A stretch of 5,783 nt of DNA from Chloroflexota bacterium (GCA_002715665.1 PAZO01000016.1:18740-24522); one strand, 5' to 3'; shown: positions 1 to 5,745, counted from the first letter of the stretch. The notes: generated by a model from the sequence alone, not told the origin. Numbers and translations: made by a program.

Positions 1-1
1 A

Positions 2-442
2 AACTCTTATTGTTGGGGAGATTTTTCACACAATGAATATCAAAACCAAATGAGGGCAAGTGCGTTAAAATTAAACAAAATTATTAATAAAATTAAAATT
101 GAGTTTTTTGATAATCAATCAATAAAAATTTCTATTGTGGGATTTTCGCAAGGAGGAATGTTAGCGCAATTAATGGCTTTTACAGAATTAAACAATATAG
201 AAAATCTTATTTTATTATCAACAATGTTACCTGATTTTAACGAAATTAAAATTAAAACTAATATTAATAATATTTTTGTTGGTCACGGTATTTACGATGA
301 AGTTATACAAATAAGTAATGCCGATATAATGTATGATTTTTATAATAACCATGGATACAATATTAAATATAAAAAATACAATACAAGTCACAGTATAGAC
401 AATACCTTACTTGATGATATTTCAGATTACAAATTTTATTGA
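2..442 (+). CDS. alpha/beta-hydrolase, carboxylesterase/phospholipase-like (5' end missing)
   Basis: This is the C-terminal part of a serine hydrolase of the Abhydrolase_2 (carboxylesterase/lysophospholipase) type, which cleaves carboxylic esters. The frame is open from base 2, so the start lies left of the window; the ATG at 50 is internal, because coding-like sequence (SYCWGDFSHNEYQ) precedes it. The full catalytic triad is visible in order. The nucleophile Ser sits in GFSQGG (codon 146-148, GxSxG elbow after the strand IKISIVG). The Asp is in GHGIYDEVI (codon 296-298) and the His in TSHSI (codon 389-391). The order and the spacing of about 50 and 31 residues fit the family. No signal peptide can be judged because the N-terminus is missing. 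The stop is 7 bases before the aldolase start, so the two are probably co-transcribed. The natural substrate is unknown. The family call is fairly secure; the exact activity is not. Confidence 0.8.
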   Translation, partial: NSYCWGDFSHNEYQNQMRASALKLNKIINKIKIEFFDNQSIKISIVGFSQGGMLAQLMAFTELNNIENLILLSTMLPDFNEIKIKTNINNIFVGHGIYDEVIQISNADIMYDFYNNHGYNIKYKKYNTSHSIDNTLLDDISDYKFY

Positions 443-444
443 GG
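441..444 (+). promoter_or_regulatory. ribosome binding site of the aldolase gene
   Basis: GAGG lies 5 bases before the ATG at 450 and overlaps the TGA stop of the upstream hydrolase. It decides the start at 450 over the in-frame ATG at 411, and it suggests translational coupling to the hydrolase. Confidence 0.75.
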
Positions 445-449
445 TTAAT

Positions 450-1175
450 ATGAGAAATTATATAAATGAATTAAGTTCTAAGAATAAAATTGCAAAGGGC
501 TGTACTCTAGTATACCCCTCGCCAGATGTTGTAGAGATGCTGGGTATGGCGGGATATGATTATATTCGATTAGATGGCGAACATGGTGCTTTTAGTCCTG
601 AATCTATAGATGATATGGTAAGGATTGGTGAAGGGGCGGGTATGTATGTTCTTGCAAGAGTTCCAAGCATTGAACCTCATGTAATTAATAGTTTTTTAGA
701 TAGAGGAATTAAAGGTATTATGGGACCGCATATTGAAAATGCCGAAGATGCAAAAAAATTAGTAGATGCATGTAGATTCTATCCAAAAGGGCAAAGAAGT
801 TGGGGAGGAGGAAGAGGTAATTATTATCACACTTTATCAATTTTAAATAATAAATTTGGTGGAAAATCTAAATACGTTAACATTGCTTCGGATTCTATAT
901 TTATTGAGGCACAAATTGAAACAAAAGAAGCAATTATTAATTTACCGGAAATATTAAAAGTACCTGGTATAGATGCATATACATTTGGTCCCAATGATTT
1001 AGCTCAATCAGTTGATTTACCTGGGCAACCAGAAAATAAGATTGTACAATCCTTGATGGATAAAGCTACTAAGATAATAAGAAAATCAGGCAAAGCTATG
1101 TCATCTGATTTTATGTCTTCTATAACACTTTCAGATTTAATTATAGATGGTTCGAAATCATATTTGGAGGAATAA
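450..1175 (+). CDS. HpcH/HpaI-type class II aldolase
   Basis: The 241-residue protein belongs to the metal-dependent HpcH/HpaI aldolase family (phosphoenolpyruvate/pyruvate TIM barrel). Members cleave 4-hydroxy-2-oxo acids, or sugar acids such as 2-keto-3-deoxy-L-rhamnonate, to pyruvate plus an aldehyde in the cytoplasm. Visible signatures are LDGEHG (Glu44, His45, the catalytic base position of HpaI), ARVP (Arg70, which binds pyruvate), GPHIENAEDA (residues 92-101), and the metal ligands Glu157 (in EAQIET) and Asp183 (in GPNDLA), 26 apart as in known members. The ATG at 450 is chosen over an upstream in-frame ATG at 411 because GAGG lies 5 bases before it, the hydrolase ends at 442, and this start places His45 and Arg70 at their usual numbers. 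The C-terminus, after SSDF at 218-221, is slightly shorter than usual. The stop is 2 bases before the dehydrogenase start. The substrate is unknown; the family is secure. Confidence 0.9.
   Translation: MRNYINELSSKNKIAKGCTLVYPSPDVVEMLGMAGYDYIRLDGEHGAFSPESIDDMVRIGEGAGMYVLARVPSIEPHVINSFLDRGIKGIMGPHIENAEDAKKLVDACRFYPKGQRSWGGGRGNYYHTLSILNNKFGGKSKYVNIASDSIFIEAQIETKEAIINLPEILKVPGIDAYTFGPNDLAQSVDLPGQPENKIVQSLMDKATKIIRKSGKAMSSDFMSSITLSDLIIDGSKSYLEE
1166..1170 (+). promoter_or_regulatory. ribosome binding site of the dehydrogenase gene
   Basis: A GGAGG core lies 7 bases before the ATG at 1178, inside the last codons of the aldolase. It is one of the strongest Shine-Dalgarno sites in the window, and it contrasts with the absence of one before the transporter, the small protein and gpmA. 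Confidence 0.8.
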
Positions 1176-1177
1176 AT

Positions 1178-2215
1178 ATGCAAGCAGGTGTATATGATGG
1201 AGAGAATATAAAATTAGTAGATATCCCAAAACCAAAATTAACTGAACAAGAAGATTTGTTGATTGAAATTAAAACAACAGGTATTTGTGGTTCAGATCTG
1301 AGGATTTTACATGGAGAATCTGAACCACAAAAATTACCAATAGGTCATGAAATGAGTGGAATTGTTAAAGAAGTAAATTCATCTAAATATGAACATTTGA
1401 TTGGCAAAAAAGTTGCTGTGGATACAGTTTCCGCAGGTAAAGCTTGTGGTTACTGTAAACATTGTTTAAATGGGTACTATACATATTGTATATATAAAGA
1501 CGAAGATTTTGGAGGAGCGTATGCACAATTTATCAAACGTCGTGCTAAAGGTTGTTTTGAACTAAAAAAAGATATGAACTTTAACGAAGGTGCATTAATT
1601 GAACCTTTAGCTGTTGCTATTCAAGCTTTTCGTAAATTAAATCCTATAACGGGTGATAATTTGTTGATATTAGGCTCTGGAACCATAGGTTTAATGTGTT
1701 TATATGTAGCTAAACAAATGAGTTTTAATAATATATTTATAACAGGAAAATATGAACATCAGAAGAATATGGCAAAATATTTGGGTGCAGATTTTATTTT
1801 GGATTATGATGATCCTAATTTACATGAAAATATATACGACAACACGAATGGTTATGGGGTAGATTTATCATTGGAAACAGTTGGGTCTTACTCTTCTCAA
1901 ATAGCAACTTTATCTGATGCTGTTAAATTTACAAAAAAGGGCGGCAATATTGGAGTTGTTGGTGGTTTTAGAGTTCCAGTTGAATTTGATTTTTTAATTC
2001 CATACATGAATGGTCAATCTTTGATATTTCCGATTTGTTATAACTTTATTGACGGTAAACATGATTTTGAAATCGCCATAGATTTATTTAATAATGATAA
2101 TTCAGATTTGTCAAAGTTAATTACGAATCAATATGAATTTATTGATATTGAAAAAGCTTTCCAACATGCAAATCAGTCAAGAAACGAAGTAATAAAAGTG
2201 CACTTGAATAATTAA
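1178..2215 (+). CDS. zinc-dependent medium-chain alcohol/polyol dehydrogenase
   Basis: The 345-residue NAD(P)-dependent dehydrogenase is of the zinc-containing medium-chain (MDR) family and oxidises an alcohol or polyol, or a hydroxy acid, in the cytoplasm. Catalytic zinc ligands are Cys37 (GICGSD), His57-Glu58 (GHEMSG) and Glu142 (LIEPLAVA), the pattern of sorbitol/threonine dehydrogenases. The structural zinc is bound by Cys90, Cys93, Cys96 and Cys104. The Rossmann glycines are GSGTIG at 166-171, after LLIL. At the end of the next strand the usual acidic residue that binds NAD ribose is not obvious (TGKYEHQ), so the cofactor cannot be called. Length and domain order are complete. A strong GGAGG at 1166-1170 lies 7 bases before the ATG, and the gap from the aldolase stop is 2 bases, indicating translation from the same mRNA. 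It probably acts in the same pathway as the aldolase, producing or consuming a carbonyl intermediate. The substrate is not assignable from sequence alone. Confidence 0.9.
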   Translation: MQAGVYDGENIKLVDIPKPKLTEQEDLLIEIKTTGICGSDLRILHGESEPQKLPIGHEMSGIVKEVNSSKYEHLIGKKVAVDTVSAGKACGYCKHCLNGYYTYCIYKDEDFGGAYAQFIKRRAKGCFELKKDMNFNEGALIEPLAVAIQAFRKLNPITGDNLLILGSGTIGLMCLYVAKQMSFNNIFITGKYEHQKNMAKYLGADFILDYDDPNLHENIYDNTNGYGVDLSLETVGSYSSQIATLSDAVKFTKKGGNIGVVGGFRVPVEFDFLIPYMNGQSLIFPICYNFIDGKHDFEIAIDLFNNDNSDLSKLITNQYEFIDIEKAFQHANQSRNEVIKVHLNN

Positions 2216-2238
2216 TTTAATGAATATAGTATGGTCAA

Positions 2239-3555
2239 GTGAATTTATTTAGATCCAAAAAAAATACTAAAATCCCTCCTTTAATTGTAAAAAACACATT
2301 ATTGTTTGCAATTTCTCAAGCTTTTCAAGGAATGCCTATGCAACTAGCAGTCACTACAGGTGCTTCAATGGTCGCATTTTTAACTGGCTCCAAAGCACTT
2401 GCAGGGATTCCTGGTATGTTAATCAGTGGTAGCAGATTCTTGGTAGCATTTCCTACAGGCTTTATTACTGATAAATATGGTAGAAAAAAAGGAATGTATA
2501 TTAGCTTAATACTAGGTGTAATAGCTTGTGCTATATTATCTTTTTCAACATCAATATCTTCTGTTCCTATTATGTTTGTTGGATTTACTATATTGGGATT
2601 AGGATTTGGAGCTAATACCCAACTAAGAGTAGCAGCTGGTGATATGTATCCCGTTAAATTAAGAGCTTCAGGAATAGGTACCGTTTTAACTTTTTCTGTA
2701 TTTGGAGCATTTCTAAGTCCTTTTTTAATTTCTTTAGTTAACCTTGATTGTATAAATTTATTTGTTTTTGATGTTTGTCTAACTGATCTTAACTTAGATG
2801 AGTATGACGAGTTAACAAAAATTTGGGGATTTGTTCCAATTTTTTTGATTCCTATTTTTATTTTTATTTATTTAATTAAACCAGACCCGATAGATGTTGC
2901 AAAAAACTTAGATAAATATTGGGGTAAAGAATACAAATCATTGCAAGATTCTAAATCTATTGATCATATTCCATTTAACATTAAAAATGTATTTAGAGAT
3001 AAAGTGAATTTGGCTGCATTTTTCAGTTATAGTGTTGCTCAAAGTATGATGGTGATGGTTATGTTTTTGACCTCTCTAATTATGGTTGAAAAAGGATATG
3101 ATTATCTAGCCGTTTCTTTTACAGTATCAATTCATGTGGTAGGAATGTTTGCTTTTTCTAGTTTAGTTGGAATTGTTACGGATTCTTTGGGCAGAAAAAA
3201 AGTCTCAATTCTTGGGATGATTACATTGGCCGTAGGTTGCTTTATAACTCCTATAACTTCTAATTATTTTGTTATTACATTAGGTTTATTTTTAATAGGA
3301 TTAGGTTGGTCAGGTTCTAACGTAGCATCTACTTCAATGATAGCTGACAGAAATCCTGTTGAACAGCGCGGTCGAGTTACAGGATTAAACGATATGTCTT
3401 CAGGAGCCTTTTCAGTTTTATTTACACTGATTGGACCTGTAATTGCGAATTTCACAAGTTTAACTATTATTTGTTTTATAGCTACGTTTATATCTTTAGT
3501 TCCAATATTATTATTGATATCATTAAATGAGTTAAAGCCAGGACAATTTAAGTAA
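2239..3555 (+). CDS. major facilitator superfamily transporter
   Basis: The 438-residue integral membrane protein is of the major facilitator superfamily, most likely a proton-coupled uptake or export carrier in the cytoplasmic membrane. It is hydrophobic in two halves. Each half carries the loop motif A: G74 FITDKYGRKK in the first, and G311 IVTDSLGRKK in the second, between helices 8 and 9. A hydrophilic central loop (about 213-245, rich in Lys and Asp) separates the halves, and RGRVTG follows helix 10. The loop between helices 5 and 6 (about 168-196) is long, acidic and has Cys171 and Cys180; by topology it faces outward. The start is GTG at 2239: an in-frame TAG at 2227-2229 rules out anything earlier, and the next in-frame ATG (residue 32) would cut into helix 1. 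No Shine-Dalgarno is visible, unlike the neighbours. The gap from the dehydrogenase is 23 bases, so it probably imports the substrate of the operon. The cargo is unknown. Confidence 0.9.
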   Translation: MNLFRSKKNTKIPPLIVKNTLLFAISQAFQGMPMQLAVTTGASMVAFLTGSKALAGIPGMLISGSRFLVAFPTGFITDKYGRKKGMYISLILGVIACAILSFSTSISSVPIMFVGFTILGLGFGANTQLRVAAGDMYPVKLRASGIGTVLTFSVFGAFLSPFLISLVNLDCINLFVFDVCLTDLNLDEYDELTKIWGFVPIFLIPIFIFIYLIKPDPIDVAKNLDKYWGKEYKSLQDSKSIDHIPFNIKNVFRDKVNLAAFFSYSVAQSMMVMVMFLTSLIMVEKGYDYLAVSFTVSIHVVGMFAFSSLVGIVTDSLGRKKVSILGMITLAVGCFITPITSNYFVITLGLFLIGLGWSGSNVASTSMIADRNPVEQRGRVTGLNDMSSGAFSVLFTLIGPVIANFTSLTIICFIATFISLVPILLLISLNELKPGQFK

Positions 3556-3556
3556 A

Positions 3557-3562
3557 GGGGAG
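3557..3562 (+). promoter_or_regulatory. ribosome binding site of the DsbA-like gene
   Basis: A GGGGAG run, followed by AG, lies just upstream of the ATG at 3567 in the 11-base gap after the transporter stop. It supports this start and translation from the shared mRNA. Confidence 0.75.
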
Positions 3563-3566
3563 AGTT

Positions 3567-4178
3567 ATGCAAGTAAATTTTTGGTTTGATCCGACATGCC
3601 CGTGGGCATACGTTACATCACGTTGGTACACTAAAGTTGCTAACGAATTAAATATCCCTACAGAATGGGAAATTTTTTCACTTTCTATAAAAAACAGATC
3701 AAATAACTATTCAGAAGAAATGAAAGCTAAGCATTTTAAATCTTTAAGGGTTATTAGAATGATCCAAGCTGTTAAAAATAGTATGGAAAATCATGATGTA
3801 TCTAAATTGTATTCTGCTATAGGTAAACAATTTCATGTTGATAAAATGGATATTGACGCAAATCTAAATGATATTTTAAAAACTTGTGGAATTGATGAGT
3901 CATATCTAAATTACATGGATGATGAATCTATAGATGAACAAATAGAATCTTCAACAATGAAAGCAGTTGAAGTTTGTGGCAACGATGTTGGAGTTCCAAT
4001 AATACTCTTAAATGATGGTACTCATAAAAATGCAATTTTTGGACCAATAATCAGTGAAGTTCCTAGTTTGGAAGAATCTTTGAAATTATGGGAACATTTT
4101 AAATATGTATGCTTTTATGGAAACATTGCAGAACTTAAACGCAAAAGATCAATTCCTCTAAATCCTACTGTTGAGTAG
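3567..4178 (+). CDS. DsbA-fold thiol oxidoreductase, mycothiol-dependent nitroreductase (Rv2466c)-like, monothiol CPWA
   Basis: The 203-residue protein has a thioredoxin-like DsbA fold with a helical insert. It resembles, along its length, the mycobacterial Rv2466c family of mycothiol-dependent reductases: the opening WFDPTCPWAYVTSRW (residues 6-20), the cis-proline loop GVPII (Pro144), the FGP motif, KLWEHF, and the closing ELKRKR all match what I recall of that family. The active site is C11-P-W-A14, so the nucleophilic Cys is kept but the second, resolving Cys (CPWC in Rv2466c) is Ala. Such a site works only with an external thiol partner. There is no signal peptide, so it is cytoplasmic, not a periplasmic disulfide catalyst. 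The ATG has GGGGAG just upstream (3557-3562) and sits 11 bases after the transporter. The stop overlaps the end of the opposite-strand gene by 14 bases. The role could be redox or a conjugation-linked step in the cassette, or detoxification; the substrate is unknown. Confidence 0.8.
   Translation: MQVNFWFDPTCPWAYVTSRWYTKVANELNIPTEWEIFSLSIKNRSNNYSEEMKAKHFKSLRVIRMIQAVKNSMENHDVSKLYSAIGKQFHVDKMDIDANLNDILKTCGIDESYLNYMDDESIDEQIESSTMKAVEVCGNDVGVPIILLNDGTHKNAIFGPIISEVPSLEESLKLWEHFKYVCFYGNIAELKRKRSIPLNPTVE
4165..4178. terminator. small hairpin in the convergent overlap, possible weak bidirectional terminator
   Basis: CTACT and AGTAG pair perfectly around a GTTG loop. The hairpin is exactly the 14-base overlap of the two convergent genes, with the TAG stop of each in one arm. 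A second pair, AATCCT (4161-4166) and AGGATT (4192-4197), gives an alternative larger fold. The stem is only 5 pairs with two G-C, and no T-run follows on either strand, so function as an intrinsic terminator is doubtful. Confidence 0.2.
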
Positions 4179-4812
4179 CTTCACCTGTTGGAGGATTCAT
4201 AAATTGGTTTAGTTGCTGCCCTAACCAATTTTGTAGTTCGTTTATTACAGTTGTTGATACATAAAATACTTCAACTTCATTTGAAAATTGTAATCCGTGA
4301 TCGTCCCTCATGAATAGTATACCGTTTTCTCCAGTGTTAAGTTCATTTTCAATTTTATCTATAAGAGATTTATTTCTATTTTGTATACTATTAGTGTATT
4401 CGTTCATTGTTATTTCTTTGGCATTTTTAGATAGTAGACCTATTGAAGAAATTCTTTGCCAATCCATTGTTTCAGCAATTAATTCATCATTCTCAAATTC
4501 AGAAATCAATGTGCCTGAATTGTGAAATATTTTTATGAAATCAGAACCTGTAGGATTTAGATCTTCTATAATTTTAATACCTTCTTCGCCTGTTTTAGAA
4601 TTCATTTCATGAAATATAGTATTGATGCTACCTAAGGATGTTTCTAATTTATTAATTGCATCTGCGACTTCATCCCAATATTTTTTGAAAAGATTTTCAC
4701 TGTCATTTTCGTAAATTGATGTTGGGATTATAAATATAGGAACAAAAATAAGTCTTTTTTTATTTGCATACCTGTCTTTATTTGGTTTTTGTATTTTTCC
4801 TAATTCTGGCAT
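4165..4812 (-). CDS. uncharacterised 215-residue cytoplasmic protein
   Basis: I do not assign a function. The protein is soluble, acidic and mixed alpha/beta. It opens with MPELGKIQKP and has a basic patch, then a beta strand LIFVPIFIIP (21-30). A charged helix follows with KKYWDEVADAINKLE (43-57), then a strand ending FHEM (67-70), with His68-Glu69 as possible polar site residues. The C-terminal third holds the strand ILFMRDDHG (165-173) and EVEVFYV, followed by an amphipathic helix INELQNWLGQQL and a short polar tail. From memory it resembles conserved hypothetical proteins of Chloroflexota whose C-terminus reads like MRDE...VFLVTPPS...RWL; this is recall and not checked. There is no signal peptide or transmembrane helix. 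The start ATG has no Shine-Dalgarno. The gene is divergent from the small membrane protein across 38 bases and converges, with a 14-base overlap, on the DsbA-like gene. Coding status is supported by the long open frame and protein-like composition. Confidence 0.8.
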   Translation of the reverse strand: MPELGKIQKPNKDRYANKKRLIFVPIFIIPTSIYENDSENLFKKYWDEVADAINKLETSLGSINTIFHEMNSKTGEEGIKIIEDLNPTGSDFIKIFHNSGTLISEFENDELIAETMDWQRISSIGLLSKNAKEITMNEYTNSIQNRNKSLIDKIENELNTGENGILFMRDDHGLQFSNEVEVFYVSTTVINELQNWLGQQLNQFMNPPTGEATQQ

Positions 4813-4813
4813 T

Positions 4814-4842
4814 TTGATTTATTTTAAATATAAATATATAAT
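4814..4842 (+). promoter_or_regulatory. promoter of the small membrane protein, probably leaderless
   Basis: TTGATT (4814-4819) and a perfect TATAAT (4837-4842) are separated by exactly 17 bases. The box ends 8 bases before the ATG at 4851, so the expected transcription start falls on or within a base or two of the start codon. No Shine-Dalgarno intervenes. In such AT-rich DNA, TATAAT alone is weak evidence; the paired -35 box at ideal spacing raises it. Confidence 0.55.
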
Positions 4843-4857
4843 TTTAAATTATGGCAA
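4827..4857 (-). promoter_or_regulatory. possible promoter of the unknown 215-residue gene
   Basis: On the - strand, TTGCCA (4852-4857, inside the first codons of the small membrane protein) is followed after 19 bases by TATATT (4827-4832). Transcription would begin about 7 bases before the ATG at 4812. The long spacer and AT-rich background make this tentative. It would interleave with the opposing + strand promoter. Confidence 0.3.
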
Positions 4858-4961
4858 TTATAGACAATCCATTATTTGTTGGTTTACTTGATTTAATACC
4901 AATTATTCTTATTGTATCGGCTGTGATTTATATTGTGAAGAAAAAATCGGGTCAAAAATAA
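4851..4961 (+). CDS. small single-helix membrane protein, 36 residues
   Basis: This short frame (ATG at 4851, TAA at 4959-4961) encodes a 36-residue peptide. Its first six residues are polar (MAIIDN). One continuous hydrophobic stretch follows, from about residue 8 to 29 (ending VSAVIYIV), with Asp15 near its start. The tail is basic, KKKSGQK. The positive-inside rule predicts the C-terminus in the cytoplasm. It is the only plausible gene in the gap between 4812 and 4972, and it fits that gap almost exactly. A TATAAT box ends 8 bases before the ATG and there is no Shine-Dalgarno, which suggests leaderless translation. It is divergent from the unknown 215-residue gene and convergent with gpmA, 10 bases away. 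The function is unknown; it could be a subunit-stabilising or regulatory micropeptide of a membrane complex. Its short length leaves real doubt, but composition and context favour a gene. Confidence 0.6.
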   Translation: MAIIDNPLFVGLLDLIPIILIVSAVIYIVKKKSGQK

Positions 4962-4971
4962 TTTAAAAGTA

Positions 4972-5658
4972 CTATTTCAAATATTCATGGCTACTAAATT
5001 TGTAATTATGTAAGTTATATTTAACTAACAAAGGTTTACCTGTAGGAATTTCTAACTTAGATATTTCAGTGTCGGAAATTTTTTCTGTTATTTTTAGAAA
5101 TGCCCTGATACTATTTCCATGTGCTGCAATTAATATATTTTCATTTTTGTTTAGAGCGTTTATTAAAGTTGTTTTAATGAAAGGAGTCACTCTTTCTACT
5201 GTATCTTCTAACGACTCTGAATATGGAATGTGATCTAATTCAGAATATTTATTATCGGTTTTTAGGTATAACATAAATTGCTCAGAACAGTTTGGAGGCT
5301 TTATTTTATAACTTCTTCTCCATTTGTGAACTTGCTCCTTTCCATGAATTTCAGCAGTTTCCTTTTTATTTAATCCAGTTAATCCTCCATAATGCCTTTC
5401 ATTTAATCTGTATGTTTGTATTACTGGGATATTAGTTAAAGAATTTTCTTTTAATACTATTTTCATGGTGTTTATAGCTCTTTTTAAAACTGATGTAAAT
5501 GCTATATTAAATTTAATGTTATTTTGTTTTATTAACTGACCAGCTTCTTTGGCTTCGTTTATTCCATTTTCACTCAAATCAATATCTTTCCATCCGGTAA
5601 ATTTGTTTTGTAGATTCCATTTACTTTGTCCATGCCTGATGAGTATGATGTTAGCCAT
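4972..5658 (-). CDS. gpmA: 2,3-bisphosphoglycerate-dependent phosphoglycerate mutase
   Basis: The 228-residue cytoplasmic enzyme interconverts 3- and 2-phosphoglycerate in glycolysis and gluconeogenesis through a phosphohistidine intermediate. The histidine phosphatase family motif RHG (8-10) carries the phosphorylated His9. WN at 14-15, FTGW at 20-23, Arg60, the acid/base Glu87 in LNERHYGGLTG, KWRRSY, the SESLEDTVERV stretch and the second catalytic His180 in AAHGNSIRA are all present and in order. Length and motifs match the cofactor-dependent GpmA type rather than the shorter broad-specificity phosphatases. The ATG directly precedes the conserved start (ANIILIRHG), so the start is secure. 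No Shine-Dalgarno is visible in the AT-rich leader. It converges on the 36-residue membrane protein with a 10-base gap, and stands alone on its strand between two + strand genes. A housekeeping role is very likely. Confidence 0.97.
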   Translation of the reverse strand: MANIILIRHGQSKWNLQNKFTGWKDIDLSENGINEAKEAGQLIKQNNIKFNIAFTSVLKRAINTMKIVLKENSLTNIPVIQTYRLNERHYGGLTGLNKKETAEIHGKEQVHKWRRSYKIKPPNCSEQFMLYLKTDNKYSELDHIPYSESLEDTVERVTPFIKTTLINALNKNENILIAAHGNSIRAFLKITEKISDTEISKLEIPTGKPLLVKYNLHNYKFSSHEYLK

Positions 5659-5688
5659 AATTTACATTAATTATTTATATTATTTAAA

Positions 5689-5717
5689 ATTTTAGTTTTT
5701 TATAATATTACATGCAA
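5689..5717 (-). promoter_or_regulatory. possible gpmA promoter
   Basis: On the - strand, TTGCAT (5712-5717) and TAAAAT (5689-5694) are spaced by 17 bases. They place the transcription start about 24 bases before the gpmA ATG. Both boxes are near consensus, but the region is so AT-rich that chance matches are expected. Confidence 0.35.
5701..5706 (+). promoter_or_regulatory. possible -10 box for the gene starting at 5761
   Basis: A perfect TATAAT lies on the + strand, which would give a leader of roughly 48 bases that includes the AAAAGGA ribosome binding site. No recognisable -35 box lies 16 to 19 bases upstream, so support is weak. Confidence 0.25.
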
Positions 5718-5745
5718 TAGATTTGTTAAAATTAATTTCATAATT

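Noticed and set aside
411..449. Upstream in-frame ATG giving the aldolase 13 more residues
   Set aside because: It lies within the hydrolase coding region and lacks a Shine-Dalgarno, while the ATG at 450 has GAGG at good spacing and gives the family's usual active-site numbering.
2220..2252. Ten-codon frame as a separate gene
   Set aside because: It has no ribosome binding site and no recognisable peptide; it is kept only as part of the note on the transporter start.
3264..3572. Open frame of about 100 codons on the - strand
   Set aside because: It is fully antisense to the conserved end of the transporter gene, has no ribosome binding site, and its sequence is not protein-like; it is a shadow frame.
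3567..4178. Reading the DsbA-like gene as a periplasmic disulfide catalyst for the transporter loop
   Set aside because: There is no signal peptide or lipoprotein motif, and the second active-site cysteine is missing, so oxidative folding outside the cell is unlikely.
4310..4525. Open frame of 71 codons on the + strand
   Set aside because: It lies antisense inside the 215-residue protein gene. Its Ser/Ile/Leu/Phe-rich product is what the complement of that gene would give by chance.
4955..4985. Possible terminator between the small membrane protein gene and gpmA
   Set aside because: Only a 6-base AGTACT palindrome and A/T runs are present. There is no G-C stem, so no intrinsic terminator can be supported.
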